Positions 46,101-55,175 of a DNA stretch of 64,000 bases are shown here, one piece after another. Numbering within the stretch: position 1 is the first letter of the stretch; every line of letters starts with the position of its first letter. The stretch is from Taudactylus pleione (lineage: Eukaryota > Chordata > Amphibia > Anura > Myobatrachidae), in the NCBI GenBank assembly GCA_031769625.1, contig JAUIMM010000178.1, positions 25,167,501 to 25,231,500 on the forward strand. Reading direction: 5' to 3'. The notes beneath the pieces were generated by a model. The model was not told the origin of the DNA and searched no databases. It worked only from the letters and a program-made list of their open reading frames with translations. The translations under genes and the position numbers were made by a program.

Positions 46101-49100
46101 CCTCTTCGGGACTGCTGGGGAAGAACTCAGCGATCCCTTCTATCTTGGTGTTGCCGTAAGGATCCTCTCTGAGGGTCAAACATCCAGAGGACGGTCTTAG
46201 CAGATCCTGAACGGTTTCATTGTAAACCTTAAAATATAATGAAGGAATAATCGCTCTCTGCAATACATGTACGACAAGTGTGTAATCCACATTTACTCTC
46301 TGGAAAGGGCTTGGATTACTTGTGGTTCTCCAGATGCTGTATATCATGAGGAAAGGTTTTTCGTGGCCAGTACATACATGGCAAGGGCCCATCTGAGCTT
46401 TCAGTTCTGCACCAGTCCCCATGAATTCTCCAAATAAGACACACAAAATATAAACCAAGCACGTTCCTCACATATTTACCTCAGCATAGGACAATGAAAC
46501 TGAGAATTTATTCTGCCCTCTCTGCACCTCGATGGTCTTATATAGATCTTTCAGAGTGCGGAATATTACTCCGGGCTCATGACCATTGCCCATCATGGTA
46601 AACGTCTTCCCGGTGCCTGTAATACATATAAAGGTTTTAAGCATACTCTCACTGATGTTTCAAGAAAGAATGGCAGATACACAATTATACAATGTGTCGT
46701 GTCAGTAATTAACAGTGACAGACATCATGTGACTAAACCAATATTCATCAGGATGCTGCATAAGAACTATCACTTATTGGATGTTTGAATTTTATTCAAA
46801 ATTTTAATCTATTATCCTGTATCTGTCATTACTAGACTGAAGATTGTGCCATGCACCTAACGCCACATGGATAACTGCACAGCCCGTAAGGGAACTACTA
46901 GCTCACAATTACTAACAATACAGATGGTCCACATTGTTTTCACCACCACTCATTTCACCAGCTCACTACTTTTAAAAATACAATATAAACAATTACACTT
47001 CAGGTTTAATAACGTTAATTTTACCTGTTGGGCCATACGCAAATATGGCAGCATTGTACCCTGAAATGATACCATCCACTAGGTTCTTCATTGTGGACTG
47101 ATAAACATGCTCCTGAAATGAGACACATTTATTGATGCTATATAAGCAGTCAAGCAAAAATGATAAAAATGTAAAAAAAATGCTCTATACTGAATAAGAA
47201 GAAATGGCAGCTGTACAAGAATTAATGTCTGATGCTCTATTCTCATGTGATGATAAATTCTTCTCATGCGCTATTTTACTCCCCTACAAGATGCAGCATG
47301 AGGAGCACTACCATATGTATAATGGGTATATGGTGTGTGGTGCAGATGGGCACCTACAGTAAGTCCAGAGGGGCCCACCCCACACTCAGGCCTGCCAAGA
47401 GCCGCGGCGAGCACAGGTAACGGGGCATGGCCTAATCGCGGGAGGCATCCCTTAAAAAAAAAAAGAATTTCAGCGGCGCTGCGCGCTGACAAGGGGGGCG
47501 CTCTGAGCCCCCTCAGCCCGGCGCAAAGCCAAGGGGTCGCGATCAGTGTGATTGGCCCCCCCCCACAGGCATAGGAGACTGCTGTGGCTGCTGCTTAGCA
47601 GCCACGAGCAGTCTCCCACTGCAGCTCAGCACACGGGTAATTTGTGCCCACTCCCCCCCTCTCAGCACCCCTGCCCACACTCCACACACCCATTAAATGT
47701 ACTTACCATGTGGCTGCCTCAAAAGAAATCTACCTTGTGGCACTATTTTCCTGGACATATATGCATGCACAATAGGCTCTGGCACAGTACCAGAGACTAC
47801 ACCTCGCATACAATGGTTTGGGGGCGACCTATTCAGAGACTGCACACAGGAACCCTCCTCTCATAAGATGATAAGTACTGCATTATATATACTATTAACT
47901 GTTATTATTCATCGTAAATATCTCAGGATTACAATTACCTGGGTAGCTGCCTGATCAAACACCTCATTAAAGGTGAATGTCCTCTCCCTGGTCCTGCAGC
48001 AACGCAGGACATCATCAGGATCCTTGCCAGGGTCCTGCAGTAGTACTGTCTATAAGGAAAGAGAAGACACATGTTCAGTAGATGTCACCAGGTTCTACAA
48101 GCTCCTCTTTGGCTGGAGCAGAATATCTTAAGTCCAGCATGTGGATGACAGCGAAGTCACACATAGGAACGTGATCTACGAGTATAGAGCCATATTTGTC
48201 AGCTCAGTTTCCAGAAACATTTTGCCGTTATCTATAAAAGCTCTTCTAGTCACTGGTTCTTAGGCCCTTAAGACACAGAATGGTCTACCTCATAAGCCTG
48301 GGGGTCCGTCTAACTGTAAGTGAGACATATAATAAATTACTGGATTGTGCCTCAAGTGTTTTGCTACCTATTGTGGAACTACAATTCTCAGCATATCCTC
48401 CTTAATGGAGGGAAATGCCATATGTTACTGTGCATAAAATATGTGCATAACATCATGGACCGAGAGCCCTGGATTGGGCAGATAGCGCAAGATGGAACAT
48501 GTTTATCGGCCTCTCTGCAGTATAACATAGATACATCTTCTCCCATAACAGTATCTTCATAGGATATAGCAATAGCTGGTGTGGTGCTGCATGTGCAGCC
48601 TAGGTGGGTGTGACCATGCAGACCAATAGGAAGGCACAAGCAGAGAGCTCACCAATTCCTACTGGTCTGTGAGGTCACACCCCTGTCAGATAAATATAAT
48701 TAGCTGGTTACTAGGAGGGAGGAGCAGCTTAGGAGCCCTGCAATGGTGTTTTGCAACCAGGGGCGTAGAGAGACCTGCCGGGCCCAGGCCAGGCTTGCCT
48801 ACCCTCCCGATTTGGCCGGGAGCCCCCAGATTTTCGGGTGCCGCTCCCGGCCCCCCGGAAAGGCAGGCGAACCTCCCGACCTCCCCCCTGAAAAAAACGG
48901 AAACCCCCGCAGCGGGGGGCCCGGTGACGCGATTCGCGCAGAATCGCATCATCGTTGCCCCGCCTCCTGCTTCACAATGCTGAAAATAACAGCATTGTGA
49001 AGAGGGGGCGGAGTCACGATGACGCGATCGTGCGGCCCTGCCCCCGTCACCGTCCCCAGTGTGCCACCAAATGGCCACCCCGCCCCCGTCTCCGCCCCCA

Positions 49101-50774
49101 ATGGCCGGCCCCGCCCCCTGCTATTAGCCGACAATCAGCTCCCTCCCGGAAGGCTGGAGCTGATTGTCGGCAAGTATGGCCCAGGCCCCTTCAGCAAAAA
49201 AAACCAAACAAAACAACACAGTTTTGCAGACCTGCCCACTGGGGAGGGTGATGCTGTGAGCCCCTCAGCCCAGTGCAAAGCCAGGGGGGGCAATCAGTGT
49301 GATCGCTCTCCCCACAGGCATAGGAGACTGCTATGGCTGCTGCTCAGCAGCCATAGCAGTCTCCCACTGCAGCTCAACACACACTGTGTGCTGGGTTGCT
49401 GTGAGGGAGAGAGAATGGAAGAGGGTAGTGCCAGACCCGGGCCCCGCCGGGCCCCTCAGGAAGTCTGGACTCGGGTAAATAGTACCCCCCCCCTCTCGGC
49501 GCCCCTGTTTGCAACAGGCCCAGCATTTGCATAGGCCAGCAATGTTCCATAATTTCCCCATTTTTTATGCACAGAGAGGTACAACCTGGCACTATCTGAG
49601 CAGCAGGTCATTACTCTAATTTGTTTATGTGTATATGGGGACCATGGATAGTGATCCACCTCTGATACACAAAGCTAAATATTTATAAAATATATGTCTA
49701 TTTCACATTGCATATATTTATACAAAAATATATACAATCTGAAAAATCTAAGTAAATGTGCTATAATATAAAATAATGTCCTTTATACAACAAATAAATC
49801 TAATAATAGCGTACTGTAAGAAAACAATTTTAACATGAACTGTCTTAAATATTAGACTAATTCAATTATTTAAACTAAAATAATGTTATTAGCATTTTCT
49901 TACCTGCGGCCCGAGCTGCTGTATAATGCATCGGGCGCTGCTCTTAGCCTCTGTCCTATTAAATGGACGGATGCGCAGAGCGACCTGTGAAATAATGAAA
50001 CAGACATAAGAACAATAAAGGATTTTTAATGCCAAGGTAATCTCCCAACACAGCCTATTCTGTGCTGAAAGAAAGGACAATTGTCTGGGTCTGCCTTGGT
50101 TATGTGTAATAAATAAAGGACTATTTTACAGTTGGAGCCAGTTGTAAAACCCCAATCAGCGCAATGAGTTAGTATCTCAGGACTATGGCAGCATTGGAAA
50201 TCAGCAGGAAGGATAACTGGCTGCAGGAATAAAGTCATAGGGGGGATCCAATAAGAGGCGATAAACGTTAATGTGTATTAACTTAAAGGGCTTATCGCCC
50301 TTTAATGACCCTTATCGCCTGTATATTGATCTGCCCGTTTTTTTTTTTAACACTCAAATTTGACTTTTACACGTGAAAACACATTTCCGCACCTAATTGA
50401 AGTTCCACTATAGTGGCAAAAACAAAATCCACTAATATAAAGCAAATCAAACAGGGATATAAATGCACGTCCCCTTGTATAGCAGCATTTCACAATATTT
50501 TTGCTTTTATTTTAAATATTTTCAGAACCTTAACATAATTATTAGAAAGTCTGGAAAGCTACTAAGCAAAATACAAATACTCCATAGTAAATAGTATAAA
50601 TACAGATAAATTGGAGTATTTAAAACTAATGTATCTAACTTTACCCTGAACTTATATGAAATCATATAGCAGTGACCTATTATAATTACCCATCAGTAAG
50701 TCCATGGCGGCTCTATAAGAGATACTTACAGTCATTTGATGGTCTTTAGGATGGTTATTTCCCGCCTTCTTCAT
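34046..50774 (-). CDS. kif19-like: KIF19-like kinesin-8 gene with an amplified 14-residue-repeat tail (gene overview)
   Basis: Kinesins of this family are ATP-driven microtubule motors. KIF18/KIF19 members move to plus ends and limit microtubule or cilium length. Nine exons (50774 down to 42158; 1035 coding bases) encode a complete motor domain of 345 residues with P-loop YGPTGTGKT, switch I NKNSSRSH and switch II DLAGSE. The block [11 protein letters not shown] near the N-terminus is what points to KIF19 rather than KIF18. Then come a short neck exon, a Ser-rich exon and exons of the repeat [14 protein letters not shown]. Splice phases agree from exon 1 to exon 17. Joined to the TGA in exon 18, this gives about 989 residues. 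Two TGACATCA motifs lie at 50899-50927, upstream of the start. The motor is certain; orthology to KIF19, and whether all tail exons are used, are inference. Confidence 0.88.
34510..34567 (-). pseudogene. kif19-like: Kinesin exon 18: diverged copy of exon 11, out of frame
   Basis: 58 bases. Read in phase 1 it gives [18 protein letters not shown], matching exon 11. Exon 17 delivers phase 0, which leads to a TGA at 34517-34519 after 16 codons. It may be the real C-terminus of this transcript or a decayed exon. Confidence 0.5.
35030..35113 (-). CDS. kif19-like: Kinesin exon 17: type-A exon without repeats
   Basis: 84 bases: [20 protein letters not shown], then AQLRLVLQ, followed by GTATTC. It corresponds to exon 10 in structure but is four bases shorter, so it ends in phase 0 rather than phase 1. 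Confidence 0.7.
35367..35540 (-). CDS. kif19-like: Kinesin exon 16: short fused exon, two repeats
   Basis: 174 bases, phase 0 at both ends: [20 protein letters not shown], then [11 protein letters not shown] and two repeats. Acceptor CCTGCAG, donor GTAAGA. It is an older relative of exons 13-15. Confidence 0.8.
36032..36373 (-). CDS. kif19-like: Kinesin exon 15: array copy 3, six repeats
   Basis: 342 bases, same phases. The first four repeats match exons 13-14. The last two differ ([27 protein letters not shown]), which places the edge of the array inside this exon. Confidence 0.85.
36668..36801. mobile_element. Intronic palindromic MITE, copy 1 of 3
   Basis: TATCAAGCCTTGGAGAGAGA at the left, its near-complement at the right, with AAAGTACCGACCAATCA inside. 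The same element sits at 37961-38092 and 39241-39374, copied with the 1.287-kb unit. Same family as 31148-31302. Confidence 0.85.
37319..37660 (-). CDS. kif19-like: Kinesin exon 14: array copy 2, six repeats
   Basis: 342 bases and the same phases as exon 13, from which it differs at few codons (LVNK for LANK; GARK for GTRK). Both splice sites are intact and there are no stops. Confidence 0.85.
37961..38092. mobile_element. Intronic palindromic MITE, copy 2 of 3
   Basis: As copy 1, in the second array unit; virtually identical. Confidence 0.85.
38606..38947 (-). CDS. kif19-like: Kinesin exon 13: array copy 1, six repeats
   Basis: 342 bases, 114 codons, phase 0 at both ends, so it can be added or skipped without changing frame. 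Begins [20 protein letters not shown], the type-A start, then [11 protein letters not shown] and six repeat units ending LAIPE. Acceptor CTTCCTGCAG, donor GTAAGT. Confidence 0.85.
39241..39374. mobile_element. Intronic palindromic MITE, copy 3 of 3
   Basis: As copy 1, in the third array unit; a few substitutions (TATCGAGCCTTAGAGAG). Confidence 0.85.
39895..40336 (-). CDS. kif19-like: Kinesin exon 12: ten 14-residue repeats (type-B exon)
   Basis: 442 bases, phase 2 to phase 0. Starts ASLHKLPP and continues with ten units of [14 protein letters not shown], varying at M/K, E/K/N/R and the last residue. Acceptor CTCTTTTTAG, donor GTAAGT. The three units nearest the donor are those of the 1.287-kb array; the other seven are specific to this exon. 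The plus strand is also open because 42 is divisible by three, but splice sites and phase fit only minus. Confidence 0.82.
40596..40665 (-). CDS. kif19-like: Kinesin exon 11 (Ser/Lys-rich)
   Basis: 70 bases, phase 1 to phase 2: [20 protein letters not shown], then RHS. A homologous but shorter copy (exon 18) is at 34510-34567. Donor GTACGT. Confidence 0.65.
40705..41470. mobile_element. Intronic insertion, 766 bp, GGGCTGAATTCAAT-type element
   Basis: Begins GGGCTGAATTCAATTTGAGG and ends ATATTGAATACGGCTC. It lies in the intron between exons 10 and 11. The duplicated block around 34600 lacks it and reads straight across, so this is an insertion after the block duplication. The ends suggest a Harbinger-like MITE; no transposase frame. 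Confidence 0.75.
41717..41804 (-). CDS. kif19-like: Kinesin exon 10 (neck, type-A exon)
   Basis: 88 bases, phase 0 to phase 1: [20 protein letters not shown], then VHLKDPHPP. It follows the motor where the neck region should be. The KIPE.AR motif and the upstream CCTGCAG acceptor recur in the repeat-bearing exons 13-17, which are therefore its duplicates. Confidence 0.78.
42158..42280 (-). CDS. kif19-like: Kinesin exon 9 (end of motor)
   Basis: Forty-one codons: [20 protein letters not shown], then [15 protein letters not shown], the last strand and helix of the motor. Family members usually read DSLGGNS and LTYA.RAKNIK. Donor GTGAGC, phase 0. Confidence 0.92.
42650..42815. repeat. CCTAACC-rich minisatellite
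   Basis: Units such as 'GGTGTCTAACCCTAATCCCCCC', similar to 16535-16625, in the intron between exons 8 and 9. Confidence 0.7.
42930..43150. mobile_element. Miniature-element fragment (TAATGGGTGCAGGGTGTG type)
   Basis: Contains TATAATGGGTGCAGGGTATG, its partial complement CACACCCTGCACC, and GTAGTCACTGGGAAAATGG. Related to 44985-45290 and 47325-47870. Confidence 0.55.
43229..43372 (-). CDS. kif19-like: Kinesin exon 8 (alpha-4/alpha-5 region)
   Basis: Forty-eight codons: [19 protein letters not shown], then [13 protein letters not shown]. Two near-invariant residues differ from the family: G to R in NRSLLALGNCI and R to W in DSKLTRLL. This region contacts the microtubule. Phase 0. Confidence 0.92.
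43375..44980. other. Kinesin intron 7 (between exons 7 and 8), first part
   Basis: AT-rich to 43900, then mixed sequence. The block at 44720-44905 (GGTTCCCTCTGGGTGCTCTG, CTGTAAGCTGCAATGGGCCA) is a SINE core/L2-like tail fragment. No extra exon seen. Confidence 0.55.
44985..45290. mobile_element. hAT-like miniature element, relative of 10336-10654
   Basis: Starts ATAATGGGTGCAAGGTGTGC and ends CTCTTAAAACACCCCTA, the inverse of the left end of 10336-10654 (AGGGGTGTTTTAAGAG). GC-rich dyads inside. It lies just beside exon 7. Confidence 0.7.
45328..45507 (-). CDS. kif19-like: Kinesin exon 7 (switch I and II)
   Basis: Sixty codons. Switch I is [13 protein letters not shown] and switch II is [12 protein letters not shown], both with invariant residues. 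The variable loop between them ([10 protein letters not shown]) is short. Acceptor CTTTTTCAG, donor GTATCA; phase 0. Confidence 0.94.
45735..46035 (+). mobile_element. SINE/L2-like 3' tail
   Basis: AGAATGTAAGCTCTCACGAG, GGCGCCGTATAAATAAAGGA and a terminal ATAATAATGATAATAATA run, the order seen in many vertebrate L2/V-SINE tails. Lies in the intron between exons 6 and 7. Confidence 0.65.
46102..46227 (-). CDS. kif19-like: Kinesin exon 6
   Basis: Forty-two codons starting [15 protein letters not shown] and continuing [10 protein letters not shown], the conserved 'YNE.. DLL ... L.LRED' region. Phase 0. Confidence 0.93.
46480..46616 (-). CDS. kif19-like: Kinesin exon 5 (P-loop end)
   Basis: Completes the P-loop as TGKTFTMMG and continues with [13 protein letters not shown] and FSVSLSYAE. 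137 bases, so with exon 4 it totals 75 codons. Donor GTAAAT. Confidence 0.93.
47025..47112 (-). CDS. kif19-like: Kinesin exon 4 (start of P-loop)
   Basis: Twenty-nine codons plus one base: [20 protein letters not shown], then [10 protein letters not shown]. The P-loop glycine codon is split across the following intron (phase 1). Donor GTAAAA. Confidence 0.93.
47325..47870. mobile_element. Miniature-element cluster in kinesin intron 3
   Basis: Begins TATAATGGGTATATGGTGTG and ends CAGGAACCCTCCTCTCATAAG. Contains TAGGAGACTGCTGTGGCTGC with its inverted copy (GCAGCCACGAGCAGTCTCC), a block also present at 49319-49370. Non-coding; frames overlap on both strands. Confidence 0.6.
47939..48049 (-). 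CDS. kif19-like: Kinesin exon 3
   Basis: Thirty-seven codons with [23 protein letters not shown] and QAATQ. The VFD..ATQ block precedes the P-loop region in all kinesins, and the DP..DPDD..LR spacing is KIF19-like. Acceptor CCTTATAG, donor GTAATT; phase 0. Confidence 0.93.
48745..49560. mobile_element. Nested miniature elements in kinesin intron 2
   Basis: A CTTGCCTACCCTCCCG...GGCAAGTATGG element (about 48795-49185, relative of 27111-27472) sits inside a longer GC-rich sequence. That sequence runs from GGGGCGTAGAGAG to CCCCCTCTCGGCGCCCCTG and includes a GACTGCTATGGCTGCTGC foldback at 49328-49362. Confidence 0.6.
49904..49984 (-). CDS. kif19-like: Kinesin exon 2 (motor beta-1)
   Basis: Twenty-seven codons starting [12 protein letters not shown], the first strand of the motor with its RxRP nucleotide-binding motif. 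Acceptor TTTCACAG, donor GTAAGA; phase 0 at both ends. Confidence 0.93.
49985..50729. other. Kinesin intron 1
   Basis: Mostly AT-rich, with a MITE-like dyad (AGGCGATAAACGTTAATGTG / TTATCGCC) at about 50257-50330. No extra exon seen. Confidence 0.6.
50730..50774 (-). CDS. kif19-like: Kinesin exon 1
   Basis: Fifteen codons beginning [15 protein letters not shown], followed by the donor GTAAGT; ends in phase 0. The start was chosen because the motor sequence VALRIRP follows directly in exon 2, as in KIF19-type proteins, which have very short N-termini. Confidence 0.82.
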
Positions 50775-50785
50775 CGTAAAATCAT
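50771..50785 (-). promoter_or_regulatory. Four-codon upstream ORF overlapping the kinesin start
   Basis: ATG ATT TTA CGA TGA: its stop codon overlaps the presumed kinesin ATG (50772-50774) by two bases. If the transcript includes it, it could lower or couple initiation. The main ATG has a favourable A at -3. Confidence 0.35.
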
Positions 50786-51500
50786 TGTATCCACTCAGAA
50801 ATGAGAAGAAAATATCTGTACTGTCACTAGTCCAGCAATATCAGATATGACACAGGAAGCATCCAGCTGCCTTGTTATACCCATCACACCTCCAGTAGTG
50901 ACATCATCAGCTGCCACTATGACATCACTAGGTGCCCTGGCAGGATGTATCTCAGGCAGGGCATTTGGGGGTTAATAGTAAATACAATGTGATGACTACA
51001 TGACTATAAATAAAAACACCTTATTGGGATGAGCAGAAATGTAATCATTACACACAGCATTGACGTGTATTATTTGTGCGCTGTGTGTCTGTGATACATT
51101 CAGGCCCATACTATGTATCAGTGGAAACATACAGTATACAGAGGGAGGCTCATGTAGTGTTGGATGTACAGCTATTGTTCTGAGTCAGATATGCATTTTC
51201 ATACTGCATCTACATCCCATAAAAAGTGCATATACCTCCATATTAAAACTTTGGTGCCACCTACACTTACGATTTCTTAGGCCCTGGGGCAGTGGCATGA
51301 GGAAGGGAAGGAAAGGGGGCGTGTTCTCATAATTATGACTGAAGCAGACCTGAAGGCAGATACACCCGCCTGGAGATGTATCTCTTGTGGTGGCTGGAGT
51401 GCAGGTGCTACCATACACAATGATGGTGACAATCAGCAGCACCATCTAGTCACTTATGATTGGCTGATTGTGTAGTAAGATCTCCAGCTGATAGAGCTTC
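50786..51500. other. Kinesin upstream region
   Basis: No clear TATA box or CpG-dense stretch. Two TGACATCA motifs (50899-50906, 50920-50927) lie within 160 bp of the start codon. The remainder is unassigned. Confidence 0.4.
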
Positions 51501-51837
51501 AGGGGTCTGTTGTACTAAGTCTTGGATGGAGATAAAGTACCAACCAACCAGCTATTGTCATATTTCAAACACAGACCCCCATTTACTAACGAGTTTTATC
51601 AGCAAAACGAGTGATAAAATGGTGCTCCAGCCAATCAGCTCCCAACTGTCATTTGTCTAACAGTTGACAGTTGGGAGCTGATTGGCTGGAGCACCATTTA
51701 TCATACACAGTGAAATTTATCACTTGTTTTGGTGATAAAACTCGTTAGTAAATGAGGCCCATAGCCTGTGACATGGCAGTTGGGAGCTTATTGGCTGGTA
51801 CTTTATCTCCATCCAAAGCTTAGTAAATAGACCCCTT
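51501..51837. mobile_element. Palindromic MITE interrupted by another MITE
   Basis: Outer element: GGGGTCTGTTGTACTAAG at the left, CTTAGTAAATAGACCCC at the right, with the AAAGTACCAACCAACCAGC arms. Same family as 31148-31302, whose uninterrupted CACAGCCTGTGACATGGCAG shows where the inner element entered. Confidence 0.85.
51578..51762. mobile_element. Inner palindromic MITE
   Basis: Ends CCCCCATTTACTAACGAG and CTCGTTAGTAAATGAGGCCC. Nearly perfect hairpin with arms containing CCAGCCAATCAGCTCCCAAC. Inserted into the outer element. Confidence 0.85.
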
Positions 51838-51841
51838 AATC

Positions 51842-52096
51842 CAGGGGTGGGGAACCTTTTTTCTGCCGAGGGCCATTTTATTCATGGGCCCGGTGCAGGC
51901 CACAACCCCTCCATGTGATGTCACAAGGGTGGCTGGCCGCAATCGCCAGTGATTACAGCTATGCCCGGAGCATCCTGAGGATGCTTCGGGGAGCTGTAAG
52001 GGCAGCGTTGTGACCGTCTGAAGCGTCATAAGGACGCTCCAGGCGGCACTGCTGCATAGATTCTGGCTGCAGGGTGTCACAGGTTCCCCATCCCTG
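51842..52096. mobile_element. hAT-type MITE, 255 bp, exact 8-bp target duplication
   Basis: Ends CAGGGGTGGGGAACCTTTTT and ACAGGTTCCCCATCCCTG, the widespread vertebrate hAT terminus. CCTTAATC flanks it at 51834-51841 and 52097-52104. Confidence 0.94.
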
Positions 52097-52661
52097 CCTT
52101 AATCATTAGCATCTCAGTTATGATTAGGTCATCAATTCACATTACTTATGTTGGACATACACTATATAATTATCTGTCAGATATCTGTCTAATCTGGCTG
52201 GTTGGAATGAAAATCTGGAAGTGTATGGGCGCAAACGACAATCGACCATTTGCTCACACACGGGAAAACAGACAAAAATGGCCACAACCCCTCCATGTGA
52301 TGTCACAAGGGTGGCTGGCCGCAATCGCCAGTGATTACAGCTATGCCCGGAGCATCCTGAGGATGCTTCGGGGAGCTGTAAGGGCAGCGTTGTGACCGTC
52401 TGAAGCATCATAAGGACGCTCCAGGCGGCACTGCTGCATAGATTCTGGCTGCAGGGTGTCACAGGTTCCCCATCCCTGCCTTAATCATTAGCATCTCAGT
52501 TATGATTAGGTCATCAATTCACATTACTTATGTTGGACATACACTATATAATTATCTGTCAGATATCTGTCTAATCTGGCTGGTTGGAATGAAAATCTGG
52601 AAGTGTATGGGCGCAAACGACAATCGACCATTTGCTCACACACGGGAAAACAGACAAAAAT
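51898..52661. repeat. 382-bp tandem duplication, two copies
   Basis: 51898-52279 and 52280-52661 differ by only about one base that I can see (GAAGCGTCATAAGG versus GAAGCATCATAAGG). Each copy contains the right part of the hAT MITE, the following TTAATCATTAGC flank and the start of a GTTGGACATACACTATATAA element. Confidence 0.95.
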
Positions 52662-52987
52662 GGTCATTCAGACAAATTGGTTAAATCAAATTAATTTAAC
52701 CAATTTGAACAATTGTTTTTTTTTTTTTTCCAGTGTTTGAGGCCATATGGTTGATTGTCATTTAATTCTGTGATAGGCATACGCATAGCAATACCACCGC
52801 TGGCTAGATTATTGGCTGTGATACATTTCTGCATATCATATCTGGTTATATAATGCAGTTTGGCATGTGCAGCATGTGATATATGAGATAGTAAGCCTCA
52901 ATACTTAGGATCCTGTTTCAGTTTTCGGCCTCCAAACTGCAGGATAGTAAATATTTTGATTTAAATCTTAAAACCTCATCTAATTTA

Positions 52988-53772
52988 GGGGCCTACTCAT
53001 CAACACTAAAATAACGTCTTTAAGGACATTTTCCTTAATTAACGTTATTTTAGTATTCATGAACACACTTAGCACAGGAGATATCACTGATATCTCCTTG
53101 GTAAGTCCCCCTGCGTTAATTTCCACACTCCCCATACATTAGTGTGGGGATATGGAAATTATGCTATTCATCAAATTCCGAAAATTATGTATTTTCAGAA
53201 TTTGATGAAGTTACTATCCGCCACTGTGAGGTGGCGAATAGCAGGTGACACCTGCTTCCAGCTGGTGAGGTCCCCCGGCGTCTTACTCCGGCGCTCTGGT
53301 CCGTCCTCTGGCTCCTGGGGCTGTGCAGACACGTGTTCTCCCAGCAGAACACAATAAAGTTTAGAAAAAAAAATGTTTTTTTTTTTTCCTAAACTGTACT
53401 GTGGGCTGCTGGGAGAACACGTGACAGCACAGCCACCAGAGCTGGAGGCGCTGCAGCGGGCAGATAAGTGTGGGGACTGGGGGGAGGTGAGCGGGGGACA
53501 CACACAAACTTACTGCTGCTGTAGGCAGTGCTGCGCATGCGCTGGCTTTACGAATGTAACAGCGCATGCGCAGAACGGATTCCAGCTGCGGTAAGTTAGT
53601 GTACACAGAGATAACTATCTATTTCCCGAAAAGCTGTAATCGCAAAAATTACAGCTTTTCTAAATAGATAGTTCTGGGGAGAAGGAATGATGAATTCCTC
53701 CGGTAATTAGGTAGAACTCCATGGGAAACCTAATTACCTCCAGAGAGCTTTAAGGTATGATGAATAGGCCCC
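52988..53772. mobile_element. Harbinger-type serial-hairpin MITE, 785 bp, TTA target duplication
   Basis: Ends GGGGCCTACTCATCA and TGATGAATAGGCCCC, with TTA on both sides (52985-52987; 53773-53775). It is the same family as 13060-13872, in the opposite orientation, with the same order of hairpins. Confidence 0.92.
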
Positions 53773-53899
53773 TTATACTGGTTGTCAAACCATACAATAA
53801 ACTGCCGCTTAGTAAATTAATCCCTTAGTCTACTAAAATGCCAGTGCCTTGACCAGCATAAAGGAGCCCTCATATACAGTATGGGTCAAAAGCTTAGAT

Positions 53900-54375
53900 G
53901 TCATTGCTCTATGTACATCATGACATCGCCATGTGTACAGGGATGTAGCCAAGGACATAACTTGGTATTTAAAGGTACCATAGCAAAAGTTTGTAAGGAC
54001 AAATATAACACATGTAACTGTGACAAGGAACAGCACAGCAGCTGTACCCCTTGCACCTATGGTAGTTATGCCCATGGATGTAGCCAAAACTTTGAGGGCC
54101 CCATAGCAACATTTTGAAGGTGCCCTCGCCCCAATGCTCCAAGAGAGACACCTTTTTCTACATCAGTTCATTGTATGCCCAGTAGTAATGCCCAAGTTCA
54201 TTTTATGCCCCATAGTAGTACCTAGTTAATTGTATGCCCCATAGCAGTGTCCTATTTCATTTTATGCCTCATAGTGCCCTAGATAACTTATTATTATATT
54301 ATTACATTTTATATCCCATTGGAGTGTCTATTATTATGAATAGTAATACCCTAGCTCAATTTATGCCCCATAGTA
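53900..54375. repeat. Degenerate TTTATGCCCCATAGTAGT repeat
   Basis: From about 54160 to 54375: units 'AGTTCATTTTATGCCCCATAGTAGTGCCC', resembling 16790-17290 in pattern. The preceding 250 bp are unassigned. Confidence 0.6.
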
Positions 54376-54644
54376 GTGCCCAGGGCCGTTTCTAGGGGCA
54401 GGCGCCGCCCAGCAGAAACAGCCTGTTAACTGCCGGGCGCCCGCTGAGATTCAGTTACCAGCGGGCGCCCGGCAGAGCAGCCGGAGAGACGGAGCCTCCG
54501 GCTTCCAGCTCCCGGCTCCCCCAGTGTGCACTATGGGAGGACGTCATGACGTCTTTCCCATAGTGCAAAGGAGCAGCGGAGCGGACGCTGGAGCGGGACT
54601 GAAGGTAAGTATTAGTGTTTTTTTTTATTTGCAGGCAGCCTGGA

Positions 54645-55175
54645 CAATACTCTGTGGGCACTTCTGCTAGGGGAGACACCACTACTGGGGGCACCAGGGC
54701 ACTACTACTGGGGACATTACTCGGGGGGCACTTCTACTGGGGGCATTGCTTAGGAGGTGCCACTACTGGGGGCATTACTCAGGGCCCAGGGGCACTACTA
54801 CTTGGGGCTTTACTACTTTGGGCACTACTACAAAGGAAGCATTACTATTGGGGGCACTAATACAGGGGGCATTAATATTTCGGGCAATACAACTGGGGAC
54901 ACTACTACTGGGGCACTACTGCAGGGACCAATACTATTGGGGGTATTACTGATGGGGGCACTACTAATGGTGGCATGGCATAGGGGGCACCACACCTGGG
55001 GGCACTACTACTGGGTGCACTGCATAAAGGACACCACTACTGTGGGCTCTGCATAAGTTGCACTACCACTGTGGGCTCTGCATAAGTTGCACTACCACTG
55101 TGGGCACTGCATAAGGGGCATAAATACAGGGGACATTGCATATGGGGACAACTACAGGGGGCACTGCATAATGGG
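54645..55175. repeat. GGGGGCACTACTACTGGGG minisatellite (inverse of GCAGTGCCCCCAGTAGT)
   Basis: About twenty-five units of 'ACTACTACTGGGGGCATTACT', the complement of the motif at 11400-12060. The upstream 54380-54600 is GC-rich with a GGGCGCCCGCTG dyad and CAGGGCCGTTTCTAGGGG at its left, a hAT-like end. Confidence 0.85.
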
